Shown here in pieces: positions 1 through 7,666 of a DNA stretch of 38,483 bases. The stretch lies in the NCBI RefSeq assembly GCF_000466485.1, contig NZ_KE992894.1:1-38483 (forward strand), in the 5' to 3' direction. The notes under the pieces are model-generated. The model worked only from the letters and a program-made list of their open reading frames with translations. It was not told where the DNA came from and made no database searches. The stretch is from [Clostridium] symbiosum ATCC 14940. GTDB lineage: Bacteria > Bacillota > Clostridia > Lachnospirales > Lachnospiraceae. The number at the start of each line of letters is the position of its first letter. The stretch's first letter is position 1. A program made the position numbers and the translations under genes.

Positions 1-45
1 TTTCAAAAAGTGCTTGACTTTTTATTAGCAGGCTCCTAATATAAT

Positions 46-678
46 TTACTCGCGGTCGTCTAAGATTTTCATAACGGAGATCTCATATGTGACCATTTCT
101 TCCTGACCCCCCATTGGAAACTGCTTCACATATTTTCGGTTCTGCATTCTTCCCAGGATGTGAATTGGTTCTCCAACCTTTTTCCCGCCTGCTTTACGGG
201 CATCTTTTCCCCAACAGATACAGGGGATGTAATCCGATTTCCCATAGGGCCGGTTAACTGCAACCATTAAATCCGTGATTTCCCGGTTTAACGGTGTCCG
301 CCGATAGATTGGCTCCTTACAGAGAAATCCATTCAGTTCTACCTGGTTAATACCCTCATCATAATCCTGTGCCTCCCATACTTCCCGTGCAAAAATGCGT
401 AACAATACTTGCCTATGATTGCCAACGTCTTTAGAGTGGGTCCGAAGTTGTCCTCTGATTCCAACATGGCTCCCTGCTTTTAACTGGCTGCAAAAACGTT
501 CAGGCAGTATAACAGGCACTTTGTCAATATTTCCACTGAGCCTTTTTACTTCAACTGCTACCTCATAAAACCGCTCACCGAAGCTGGTATGGCTGTAGCA
601 AGGCTCCTGTCCCACCTCGCCTGTAATTTTGATGTAGCTATTCTCACCATTCTCCTGCTTAAACATATGTTTCTCCAT
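46..678 (-). CDS. Single-stranded DNA-binding protein with two OB-like halves
   Basis: A 210-residue protein that probably coats single-stranded DNA during ICE replication or transfer. Two segments look like successive OB-fold (SSB) units. Residues about 15-110 contain YIKITGEVGQEP and a GSHVGIRGQL strand; residues about 112-205 contain NQVELNGFLCKEPIYRRTP, a short basic NREIT-type segment and a GEPIHILGRMQNRKY strand, the usual SSB signature. Ordinary bacterial SSBs have one OB fold and an acidic tail. Here the second half stands in for the tail, and the C-terminus (ILDDRE) is only mildly acidic. The ATG at 678 follows an AGGAAAGGAA stretch and lies 20 bases inside the end of the primase gene, so the two are probably translationally coupled. 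It is the last gene of the recombination/replication operon in this window. The fold assignment is from motifs only. Confidence 0.8.
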   Translation of the reverse strand: MEKHMFKQENGENSYIKITGEVGQEPCYSHTSFGERFYEVAVEVKRLSGNIDKVPVILPERFCSQLKAGSHVGIRGQLRTHSKDVGNHRQVLLRIFAREVWEAQDYDEGINQVELNGFLCKEPIYRRTPLNREITDLMVAVNRPYGKSDYIPCICWGKDARKAGGKKVGEPIHILGRMQNRKYVKQFPMGGQEEMVTYEISVMKILDDRE

Positions 679-1918
679 TTCCTTTCCTCTGTGTAATGCA
701 ATTTTTTCTCTGCCGATCTACATACGGTTTCCAGTAATCGTCTATTCCTTTAAAATTTCCTGCCCAGCTGCCGTCTGAATCTAAATCCCACTTTTTTCTC
801 CGGTATCGGATTGACCGCGCCTGGCACATTTCATATAGCCGGTTGCTCCCTTTACGGATTTCATTCCGCTTTCGCTCCTTATAGGGACAGACAGCTCCTT
901 TCGTAAACTCCAAACCACATGTATCACAGTATTTTTCGATATGGTCACAGATTATTTTCATTTGACGATCCATATCATAATAATCAATGACTTCTTTAAC
1001 TCCATTCCCTGCCAGCACGGTAAGAAGCTGTTCTAATCCCCTATAGTTGTTAACTCCCGGATTCCCAATGAAGGTGCGATCAGAAAACTCGTGAGCAATC
1101 AGCCCTTTTAGCACACCGTCTGTTACACATACCCTCTTATCATATGGGTTCCCGAAAAATGCGGCCGGGCTGCTGCTGCTAACTCCTTTTTCCCGTCCTG
1201 CACTTGACAGCCAGATATACTTCCTTCCATGGATTGGTACGTCAAGGCGGATTTGAAAACCGATTAAATCTCCTGAGATATCCGGAACCGGGCAGAGATA
1301 TCCGGAATACTTCTTACCAAATGCGATGTCCCAGTTCCCCCGGTTATTGAGATAAAACCCCGGCACTCCTGACAGACTTAAATCTTTTAGCAAAAGCTTC
1401 CTGGCAAGCTCCTCCGTCCCATAAACAGGTGTACTGCGAAACTGGAACCGTTTAATCGCCTCCTCAGAAAGCCCCCGTTCCTTTAGCAGAGACAGATGCC
1501 GATCTGTTAAATTCAGTAGCTTGAGAAGTTCCATGTAGACCCTGTTCCTTTTTGTATAGTCCGCAGTTTTTGCCTCCATCACAGATGGCTTCCGAATCTC
1601 ATATTCCCGGTTTAGAGGGTATCCGCCAACAGTCAACTGCTCGCGGATTTCACGATACGCGATTTTAAAGCAGTCCGGACCGGTGATTCCCTTTAATTCG
1701 CAATATAATGTAAGCATGTTTCCCTGGGCACCGCAATTGTAGCAGTGATACACATTCTTAATCCGGTTGCCTTTCCAGATACAGGCGTTCATTTTCCCGC
1801 GGTCATCCCCACAAAACGGGCAAATCAGATTAAATGAATCTTCTCCATCCGTCAGACGGATTAGTCTCAGAATATCTACAACGTCAGCGATGCTGAAGGG
1901 AGGTATAAAATTTTCGAT
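659..1918 (-). CDS. CHC2 zinc-finger / Toprim-like primase, start codon unclear
   Basis: A DnaG-like primase, expected to make primers for second-strand synthesis of the element. The zinc finger is Cys33 and Cys36 (CPFCGD) with Cys59 and Cys62 (CYNCGAQG). A Toprim-like part follows near residues 255-325, with VCVTDGVLKGLIAHE and IDYYDMD supplying acidic metal-binding residues. The first Cys pair lies upstream of the first in-frame ATG (1792), so a start at 1792 would destroy the finger. The reading frame opens after a stop near 1955 but has no in-frame ATG, GTG or TTG before the finger. An AAAGGAG site sits about 8 bases before an ATC codon at 1918, which I used as nominal start. The ATG at 1926 is one frame off; one extra G in the GGGG at 1921-1924 would fix it. 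The product is about 419 residues. It follows ERF and overlaps ssb by 20 bases. Confidence 0.78.
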   Translation of the reverse strand: MENFIPPFSIADVVDILRLIRLTDGEDSFNLICPFCGDDRGKMNACIWKGNRIKNVYHCYNCGAQGNMLTLYCELKGITGPDCFKIAYREIREQLTVGGYPLNREYEIRKPSVMEAKTADYTKRNRVYMELLKLLNLTDRHLSLLKERGLSEEAIKRFQFRSTPVYGTEELARKLLLKDLSLSGVPGFYLNNRGNWDIAFGKKYSGYLCPVPDISGDLIGFQIRLDVPIHGRKYIWLSSAGREKGVSSSSPAAFFGNPYDKRVCVTDGVLKGLIAHEFSDRTFIGNPGVNNYRGLEQLLTVLAGNGVKEVIDYYDMDRQMKIICDHIEKYCDTCGLEFTKGAVCPYKERKRNEIRKGSNRLYEMCQARSIRYRRKKWDLDSDGSWAGNFKGIDDYWKPYVDRQRKNCITQRKGNGETYV

Positions 1919-1966
1919 TTCCCCATCTCCTTTAACTACAAATCCACTAGATTAAAAATATTGTAA

Positions 1967-2794
1967 TTAAGACGCAGCTTTTAATAAAACTCTTGCAGCC
2001 TGCCGGACGGTATCGTTTGGACCCTTGTATTTGTATGCCATCCACTGCAAATCATCAATTCCTTTTGCCCCGTCAAGCGCAATCTCCCCCAGTGTCCGTC
2101 CTCTGTTTGCCACGCCAAAGTTGCATACCACTTTTTTGGCATCTTCCACAGTAAACATTCCGGAAGCCGATGCATCAGGAGTCGGTTGTACCGTTCGCTT
2201 CTCTTCCTGCTGTGCCTTTCTCGCGTTTTCCGGTAACTGTACGGGTGTACCACTTTCTGGTTTAATGTTGCGGGAAGGTGGCGGAGCCTGTGTCTTTGCT
2301 GCCTCCTCTTTCTTATCTTCATAATTCGCGCCATCCCCTTCCTGCTCATCATAGTTTTCCTGCTGCATATCCGGGTCATCACCGCCCTGGTCAATCGTAA
2401 ACTTATTGAAGAAATAATATTTCAAAGCATAAGTAAAAGCGCTTCCTTTTGCTTTATCCGGCATTTCATTGGTTCCGATCGCATGAATTTTAATTTCCTT
2501 AAAATCCTGTGAATCCTCCACATTGGTCCAGAGTAACTTTAAATCCGCCTCATACAGCCAGTAATTCACACCTGAAATATAGCGGACAAAAACCTGGTTA
2601 CCATTTTCGTCAGTATTGGTAGCCGTTTCATCCACAATATCAAAATTGACCCCAAACTCGTTCATAGCCGGAGTCAAAAATCGGTAGATATCGTCTATTT
2701 TGAGAAAGTCATAGTCAACATTCTCATTGTACCTGCGCTTTACTAATGCCGGAATCGCCTTGCGTATTTCCACAAACTTCTCTTGTAATGTCAT
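1967..2794 (-). CDS. ERF-family single-strand annealing protein
   Basis: A 275-residue protein of the ERF (essential recombination function) superfamily, phage-type recombinases that anneal complementary single strands. The N-terminal part (MTLQEKFVEIRKAIPALVKR) is the usual ERF opening helix. Around residues 115-150 lies the family core: a KGSAFTYALKYYFFNKF helix followed by the acidic DQGGDDPD, like the SAITYARRY...GDDDD pattern of phage ERF. The region of about residues 155-220 is a low-complexity linker rich in E, K, P and Q, and a small C-terminal domain follows. The start is the ATG at 2794, 8 bases after GAGGAGG; an upstream TTG at 2809 lies inside that binding site and was rejected. 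The gene sits with a YqaJ-type exonuclease in one operon, the usual pairing for a two-component recombination system. Confidence 0.85.
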   Translation of the reverse strand: MTLQEKFVEIRKAIPALVKRRYNENVDYDFLKIDDIYRFLTPAMNEFGVNFDIVDETATNTDENGNQVFVRYISGVNYWLYEADLKLLWTNVEDSQDFKEIKIHAIGTNEMPDKAKGSAFTYALKYYFFNKFTIDQGGDDPDMQQENYDEQEGDGANYEDKKEEAAKTQAPPPSRNIKPESGTPVQLPENARKAQQEEKRTVQPTPDASASGMFTVEDAKKVVCNFGVANRGRTLGEIALDGAKGIDDLQWMAYKYKGPNDTVRQAARVLLKAAS

Positions 2795-2816
2795 GTGTTT
2801 CCTCCTCAATTTTTTC

Positions 2817-3662
2817 TCATGACGCTGTCAATAAATCAAAACTGAACTGACCGTCTGCCTCCTCCAGAAAAGCCTCTCGAATTTCTGCCGCATCGACCGA
2901 AGGCTTACTGACCACTGCCTCGATAACAACTTCACTCACAGTTTCCGCAACTGCTCCATTAGCGGATATCTCCTCAGTCCTGGTCTTTTCACAAAATCTC
3001 CAGGAATTCAGGAAGTACATAGGCGTATAATAGACCTCATTATCTGGATGAAATCCGGGCTTCGACAATGAATCTCCAATAATGATGCACGCGGAACAGC
3101 CTAACAGAGTTAATTGGATATAGCACATTTTGGCTGCTGTTGCATCAATATCCTGTGCTACAAACAACACTTTTTCATGATAATTCACACCATGAGCCCT
3201 GGCAGAATTGGCAAATGCGATTAGCAAAGCTCCTGCACCGCAAGCCGGATCACTCACTGATATAAACCCTTTTTTCTCCACTTCCGCTTTAAGATCTCCA
3301 CCGTTTTGAACCTCTGCCATAAACTCACAGATATGATATGGTGTAAAGAACTGTCCCTTCTGATGTTGGTTCAGGTTTAATGCCGTATAAAGATTTCCCA
3401 GAAAGTCTTGCTTGGGATTCTCTTCAAACGCCATGGTTACCACACTTAAAAGCTGGGGGAATATTTCCTGTTCTTCTTTTTCATAAGAACGTATAATGGA
3501 GAGATAGCAATCTTCTCTTTCCGTTCTTTCAGGCGTTGGCATCACATTTGCAAAGGCAATTGCGGCCATGGTCAGAAAATCATTCCACACCTCCCAGTTA
3601 GAGCGTCTACCGCCTAAACGGTTAAACAAGGTAATAAACTCTTTATCCCACTGTTTTTTCAT
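2817..3662 (-). CDS. N6-adenine DNA methylase-like protein lacking the NPPY motif
   Basis: A 281-residue protein related to the HsdM/N6-DNA methylase family. GQFFTPYHICEFM (about residue 107) is the methylase substrate-region signature, DPACGAGALLIAF (about 137) is SAM-binding motif I, and FVAQDIDATAAKMC is motif II. After the IIIGDSL strand, where the catalytic NPPY/F should follow, the sequence reads GFHPDNEVYYTPMYFL and no NPP(Y/F) is present. The protein may therefore bind SAM or DNA without methylating adenine. Its start overlaps the exonuclease stop by four bases (ATGA), indicating coupling, and ERF follows 22 bases downstream. A role in protecting or marking element DNA is possible but unproven. 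Confidence 0.75.
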   Translation of the reverse strand: MKKQWDKEFITLFNRLGGRRSNWEVWNDFLTMAAIAFANVMPTPERTEREDCYLSIIRSYEKEEQEIFPQLLSVVTMAFEENPKQDFLGNLYTALNLNQHQKGQFFTPYHICEFMAEVQNGGDLKAEVEKKGFISVSDPACGAGALLIAFANSARAHGVNYHEKVLFVAQDIDATAAKMCYIQLTLLGCSACIIIGDSLSKPGFHPDNEVYYTPMYFLNSWRFCEKTRTEEISANGAVAETVSEVVIEAVVSKPSVDAAEIREAFLEEADGQFSFDLLTAS

Positions 3663-4690
3663 GCCGGCTTTTCTTCTTTCTTAATATAAAAAATGTTGGA
3701 AACGTTTGTCTTTGCATATTCCTGATAAACGTCAGGATATGTAAGTTTTAACTTCTCCAACTCTGCTTTGTTAATTGCTGTTGTCACTCTTTTTGTATAA
3801 CCGACACGGTAAATAATATTGCCGGTATTCAACTCCCCTCCTTCAGCCTGACCAAGCGCTTTCTGCACCGGTATATAGATTTCCTTAATCTGCTCCTTTA
3901 CTTTCCTTGCCTGACTCTCTAACTCAGCCCTTTTCGCGTCAAGCTGCACATATTTTTTCATCACATCTTCCAGTTCCCCAGGCAATACAATCGTTTTGCC
4001 AGGTTCAATCTTCCGGTATTTTTTGATTGCTTCCAATACCAAATCCGGCTCTTCGTAAAACTCCGGTTCATGGTCCGCCTGTACATTATTTACCCAGAAA
4101 TCCCGTTCCAGCTCAATCATTTCCTCTTCCAATTCCAAATCCCTGGTTAAGGTTCTGATAAAAAATGTATTTTCCGAATTTCCATAGAGGCATAGGAATA
4201 TTACTCCCGCCACATTGGTGACACTCATATAATGCATTCCCTGCAGCATATAATGATAGGGGATAGAATCATTGGCCCACTCTTCTTTATTGAAGCTGAA
4301 ACTTGTTTTGCACTCTAGCACCCATATTTCTCCATCTTTCTCCACGAAAAAGTCAATGTCTCCGATCATAAACGGATAAAGTGGGTGACGAAACATCTTT
4401 CTTACCGCATATGGTTTCAACCCGGTTTTCTTCATAAATATCTGGACCACCAATTCTTCCAGACGATGTCCGATTTCCAGACTGACCCAGTTACGCTCTT
4501 CCTCCACAACCGGCTGATGTCCCATCTTCTCATGATAGAGTTCATTGGCTGTTTTCCACGGCGATACACGGTAAATACAGGCTACGTCACTGCCTCCAAT
4601 CCCGCTCCTACGATGTTCCTGCCACTCCTCTTCTGTGATTTTTGTGATGTCATCTACAAAAACCTCTGGTTCATAGTTCAAATTCAGCAA
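3659..4690 (-). CDS. YqaJ-type viral recombinase / lambda-like exonuclease
   Basis: A PD-(D/E)XK nuclease of the YqaJ family, related to lambda exonuclease. These enzymes resect double-stranded ends so that a partner annealing protein, here ERF, can load. Diagnostic segments in order are the RSGIGGSDVACIYRVSPWKT N-terminal signature, the GHRLEELV helix with catalytic Glu, the IGDIDFFV strand with the metal-binding Asp, and VLECKTSFSF giving the E-x-K pair. The C-terminal third (about residues 235-330) is partly coiled coil. The start is taken as the TTG at 4690, 9 bases after GAGGAGG. The GTG at 4708 lies inside that binding site and would give six extra residues. The length of 343 is normal for the family. 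The stop overlaps the next gene by four bases. Confidence 0.88.
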   Translation of the reverse strand: MLNLNYEPEVFVDDITKITEEEWQEHRRSGIGGSDVACIYRVSPWKTANELYHEKMGHQPVVEEERNWVSLEIGHRLEELVVQIFMKKTGLKPYAVRKMFRHPLYPFMIGDIDFFVEKDGEIWVLECKTSFSFNKEEWANDSIPYHYMLQGMHYMSVTNVAGVIFLCLYGNSENTFFIRTLTRDLELEEEMIELERDFWVNNVQADHEPEFYEEPDLVLEAIKKYRKIEPGKTIVLPGELEDVMKKYVQLDAKRAELESQARKVKEQIKEIYIPVQKALGQAEGGELNTGNIIYRVGYTKRVTTAINKAELEKLKLTYPDVYQEYAKTNVSNIFYIKKEEKPA

Positions 4691-4714
4691 GTATTTCCAC
4701 CTCCTCACAGAATC

Positions 4715-5839
4715 CTATTTTAAATCTCCGGGAATATCGTATTCACTCCACCGCAATGTCAGACATCTGGAGATAGCCTCTTCCAAAACTGCCAAAGCCT
4801 TTCCCTGAACGCCATTAACCTCTGATATAAAAATACTGTTGCAGATCGCACAGTACACGTCATATCCGCTGCAAGCACCGCCCATATAAGCAGCGTTAAA
4901 CTGTTCTACAGTTTCAGCAATCAGCTTTTTTCCAATATTCACCCGCTTCATCAGCCCGGTAATCACATTGGCCGGATGGTTCAAATAAATATGGAACAAC
5001 CGTTCAAGGCCGGAAAGAGCCTCCTCGTATCTGGCAAATGCCATAGACATATTGGCGTCAAACTTTGCCATGGACGCTTTTTTTTCATGAGCCAGCTTTA
5101 ATGCCTTTCCAAGCACCAGTGGCCGCTTCTCTTCACCAATCAGCAGAGAATAATAGATATTAGCACCGCTGGCACCAACATCAGACGAAGAAACCCTGAC
5201 TGCAGCTGATAACTGGCCATTCAAATCCTCCCGGTAATTCCTCAACGCACTCCGGTAAGCAGAGACCAGCTCCTCATCTTCAATTTCCCAGGTAGCTGTT
5301 GCCATCGTGTGATCATAATATCCGCCTTTAAACTTTGCTTCATCATATTTCCCGTTGATATAAGAAGAAGCTGTACCAAAAATTTCGGTCATCGGCAGTA
5401 TACAGTAATCACTCTCATCACCGCCGTGAACCGCCCGAACCTTTCCTTCCTGAATCCGGATTAGAGCATCTCCCCTGGTCACCTTCAGGCAGTCATTTAA
5501 AATCCTGGCAAGCTTCGGTTTTTCTAAATCAGACAGTGCGTTTCCGTTGACCCTAGCCCTACTTTTTAACGTAGACAGGCTGGATTTCCCCAGCGGATAG
5601 ACAGACCTCCCCATCTTCAGTAAAAGCCCCGTGTTCTGGCAGGTATCCTTAATAATTTCCGTTTCCTTCAGTTCCTCCGTAATCTGCTGGCACAAAGCTT
5701 CATTTTCCTCTGCCGGCAGTACCCGGATTGAATTGCTGGGCCTGACATCCCATCCAGCCCGTTCCTCCAGTTCCTCCAGGAAGCCATGCAGCTGGTCCTC
5801 CTTTGTGAAATTAATTGAAAAATCGTCCTGATAATTCAT
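4715..5839 (-). CDS. Conserved operon protein of unknown function (DUF932-like)
   Basis: A 374-residue soluble protein starting at an ATG with AAAGGAGAAGGA upstream. I do not recognise it with certainty. The layout resembles DUF932-type phage and plasmid proteins: an N-terminal segment with LGKSSLSTLKSRARV, a central GKVRAVHGGD / DYCILPMTEIF part, then VRVSSSDVGASGANIYYSLL and a helical C-terminal third with MKRVNIGKKLIAETVEQF. There is no signal peptide, membrane segment or visible catalytic motif. It is the first intact gene of the recombination operon, 24 bases before the YqaJ exonuclease, so a role in DNA recombination or replication of the element is the natural guess from context only. 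Confidence 0.6.
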   Translation of the reverse strand: MNYQDDFSINFTKEDQLHGFLEELEERAGWDVRPSNSIRVLPAEENEALCQQITEELKETEIIKDTCQNTGLLLKMGRSVYPLGKSSLSTLKSRARVNGNALSDLEKPKLARILNDCLKVTRGDALIRIQEGKVRAVHGGDESDYCILPMTEIFGTASSYINGKYDEAKFKGGYYDHTMATATWEIEDEELVSAYRSALRNYREDLNGQLSAAVRVSSSDVGASGANIYYSLLIGEEKRPLVLGKALKLAHEKKASMAKFDANMSMAFARYEEALSGLERLFHIYLNHPANVITGLMKRVNIGKKLIAETVEQFNAAYMGGACSGYDVYCAICNSIFISEVNGVQGKALAVLEEAISRCLTLRWSEYDIPGDLK

Positions 5840-5851
5840 TCCTTCTCCTTT

Positions 5852-5992
5852 CTAGCTGGCTTCTTCCAGCAGCACTGCGGCTGTGATATGACCGTCTTCA
5901 ATGATCCATTCCAGACCGTATCCAGCTAACTCAACCAGTTCGTCAATACTTAATAAATCTGCATTGTTTCATAAAACCTGTGTACCAACCAT
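5852..5992 (-). pseudogene. Small gene interrupted by an in-frame TGA at codon 8
   Basis: After a strong AAAGGAGAG site an ATG at 5992 opens MVGTQVL, then meets TGA (5971-5969). The same frame then continues for 38 codons (NNADLLSIDELVELAGYGLE and onward) to a TAG at 5852. The downstream part has the composition of a real helical protein, and the ribosome binding site and position at the head of the operon are right for a gene. A TGG-to-TGA change would explain it. Alternatives are a sequencing error or a seven-residue leader peptide. Function unknown. Confidence 0.5.
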
Positions 5993-6188
5993 TTCTTTCT
6001 CTCCTTTCGTTCTTCTTAAAGCACAAAAAAAGACCCAAAAAGATGATCTTCTCGTCTTTTTGGGTCTTTCTAAACGAACCATTCCTGGTCCGGCTTTAGC
6101 AACAGGCAACTGCCTCAATCATAAAACTCCCGGTTTTTACCGGAACAAAACTTTGATATGTTTTGGGAACATATAAAATCACTATCAA
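5993..6188 (-). promoter_or_regulatory. Structured 5' leader of the recombination operon
   Basis: About 195 bases separate the promoter from the first ribosome binding site. Read on the minus strand the leader can form several hairpins: ATATGTT/AACATAT, CCGG-TAAAAA-CCGG, AGGCA-GT-TGCCT and GGACC/GGTTC. The strong terminator hairpin at 6024-6069 comes last. I could not match it to a known riboswitch. The arrangement suggests transcription attenuation or antitermination, but no competing antiterminator pairing was established by eye. No other gene is supported in 5993-6370. Confidence 0.4.
6024..6069 (-). terminator. Intrinsic terminator in the leader of the recombination operon
   Basis: A perfect 15-bp inverted repeat (6029-6043 with 6055-6069, 11-base loop), followed on the minus strand by a run of seven T. 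It lies between the promoter at about 6200 and the first ribosome binding site of the operon, so the operon must read through it. The plus strand lacks a comparable T run beyond the right arm. Confidence 0.8.
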
Positions 6189-6192
6189 CTAT

Positions 6193-6221
6193 ACATTATC
6201 ACAATATATAGTGTATGTCAA
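6193..6221 (-). promoter_or_regulatory. Predicted sigma-A promoter of the recombination operon
   Basis: On the minus strand a perfect TTGACA (6221-6216) is followed by two overlapping -10 choices: TAATGT with a 17-base spacer, or GATAAT preceded by TGT (extended -10) with a 15-base spacer. It faces the leader and the genes at 5992-46. Predicted transcription start is near 6186. Confidence 0.6.
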
Positions 6222-6304
6222 ACAGTTCATTCATAAATATAGTACCTCTTTCAATACCCCATATCATGACCTATTACAGCAAATTCAAAATTACTTAATA
6301 ACAA

Positions 6305-6333
6305 GTGACAGCGACATTCAAAAAAGGTATAAT
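6305..6333 (+). promoter_or_regulatory. Predicted promoter of the decayed plus-strand genes
   Basis: GTGACA, a 17-base spacer and a perfect TATAAT. It lies about 38 bases upstream of the ATG at 6371, which has its own GGAGG site. The signals upstream of the broken gene are therefore intact. Confidence 0.55.
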
Positions 6334-6370
6334 TATATTAACATATTACGGAAAAATGGAGGTAAAGGGG

Positions 6371-6724
6371 ATGTTATTTTTTCAGATTGATAGTATTGAC
6401 CGACCAATATTCAACGAATTTTTTACCAAATTTCCGAACGATTATCTGGAAACAGAAGATGATGGAATATTTGGTATGGAAGACCTTTTACAAATAACGC
6501 TTACGTTATCAGCAGCATCTTTGCCCTATGTATTATAAATACTATATGAATTAACAAAAAAATATGGAACTACCTCTTTCAAATATAAAGGGCTTCAAAT
6601 TGATAATATAACAGAAAAGAACGCTAAAGAGATTATATACAAACTATTGGAAATGGAGGAAAACAATACAGAAAAAGAAAGTGATAGAGATGACCAAAAC
6701 ACAACAGAGCCTGATTGCAGATAG
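6371..6724 (+). pseudogene. Unknown plus-strand gene with an internal TAA
   Basis: ATG at 6371 after GGAGGTAAAGGGG. The frame codes 55 residues beginning MLFFQIDSIDRPIFNEFFTK, stops at TAA (6536-6538), then stays open in the same frame for 61 more codons to TAG at 6724. The second half contains ILYELTKKYG and a charged, glutamate-rich tail, so both halves look like one former protein of about 117 residues. The region is clearly AT-rich against its neighbours, which suggests separate origin. It overlaps the next broken gene by 35 bases. I do not recognise the family. Confidence 0.5.
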
Positions 6725-7065
6725 AAACATTTTTAATAATGAATTGATGATTCCAGCAGACGATCTGTATATTTTACATAATGATTTTTTTTTCATGCTT
6801 TCAAACTGGCATTAATGCTGTATTAAAACCAGAAATACTCCTATGTTAATTTACATATGCTAAAGATGCAGTAGAAGATTATGACACAGAAATTTTAAAG
6901 TTTAAAGATGAATACGATGAAAAAATATTGCATCTCGTTTTGGCTGTTCTTGATAAATCTCAACTGGAAGCTATCCATTTAAAAGATTTGCATCCAATAT
7001 CAATTTTTGACAAGAGCTGGAATATATACAAGGAATTGATTAATAGTATTTTGCATTATGATTAA
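6690..7065 (+). pseudogene. Unknown plus-strand gene broken by a frameshift and a stop
   Basis: ATG at 6690 opens MTKTQQSLIADRNIFNNELM. After a run of nine T (6785-6793) the frame soon ends. If the run had eight T, the frame would continue as CFQTGINAVLKPEILLC to a TAA at 6847-6849, and past that to KSWNIYKELINSILHYD and a final TAA at 7065. One frameshift plus one nonsense codon implies a decayed gene, originally of about 124 residues, co-transcribed with the overlapping gene upstream. AT-rich. Function unknown. Confidence 0.45.
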
Positions 7066-7110
7066 CTTCCAGAAGTATCGAAAAGACTGTATTAAAATCT
7101 AATCCCATTC

Positions 7111-7167
7111 AAAAAGCGGCTGAACATACAGAAATATCACCTGTCTGACTCGTTCAGCCGCCTTTTT
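7111..7167. terminator. Two-way intrinsic terminator
   Basis: Ten-base arms GCGGCTGAAC (7116-7125) and GTTCAGCCGC (7152-7161), with an A run on the left and a T run on the right, so it can work in both directions. It closes the minus-strand unit ending at 7166 and could also stop the plus-strand decayed genes. Confidence 0.75.
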
Positions 7168-7666
7168 AACATTTGTCTTCTATTATTTCCACTGCTCCCA
7201 GAAAATTGCCTGTATCCAAAAATGCCCCAAACTCCCGAGAGCCAAGCATAGGTGTACTGCGGAAATAGAACTGATACCGCTTCCCTGTCTCCACATGCTG
7301 GTTTTTATCAAGCATCAGCACCTCCGTTGTTCCGTTATCCAATAACAACGTAACCCGGTAAAACCGCCCTGCCTTAAATCTGCTTTGAATGTGGAAAACT
7401 GTTCCCTCTACCACATAATATCCCCTTCTCACAATGATTCTGAGAGTTCCATACAGTTTGTACAGCATAGCCAGGGACAGACACATGGACAGGATAAAAA
7501 AATCTCCAGCCTGGTACCGGATACCGGAATAAGATCCAATTAGAAAAATAATGAGCGCCAGTCCGGACATCCCCCGAACCTTATTCCTCAGAACCCCCGG
7601 CGAGCCGCTCCATTCCTGTACCCACTTTGCAAAGTTCTCCTCAAATTTTCTCCTCAATCCCTTCAT
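7166..7666 (-). CDS. Small membrane protein of unknown function
   Basis: 166 residues. A basic N-terminal stretch (to about residue 33) is followed by two hydrophobic segments, about residues 37-48 (SGLALIIFLIGSY) and 54-70 (DFFILSMCLSLAMLYKLY). A soluble C-terminal domain of about 90 residues follows, rich in beta strands (YYVVEGTVFHIQ, RFYRVTLLLDNGTTEVL). The start is the ATG at 7666, which overlaps the upstream stop by four bases (ATGA). It is the last gene before the two-way terminator. No family recognised; with its two neighbours it probably forms a functional set at the membrane. Confidence 0.6.
   Translation of the reverse strand: MKGLRRKFEENFAKWVQEWSGSPGVLRNKVRGMSGLALIIFLIGSYSGIRYQAGDFFILSMCLSLAMLYKLYGTLRIIVRRGYYVVEGTVFHIQSRFKAGRFYRVTLLLDNGTTEVLMLDKNQHVETGKRYQFYFRSTPMLGSREFGAFLDTGNFLGAVEIIEDKC

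Noticed and set aside
1981-2394. Second minus-strand frame of 137 codons within the ERF gene
   Set aside because: It is a shifted-frame shadow of the ERF linker and C-terminus, with a biased basic composition and no start signal.
6163-6390. Plus-strand frame of 75 codons before the decayed genes
   Set aside because: It runs through the promoter and leader region, has no ribosome binding site and overlaps the better-supported start at 6371.
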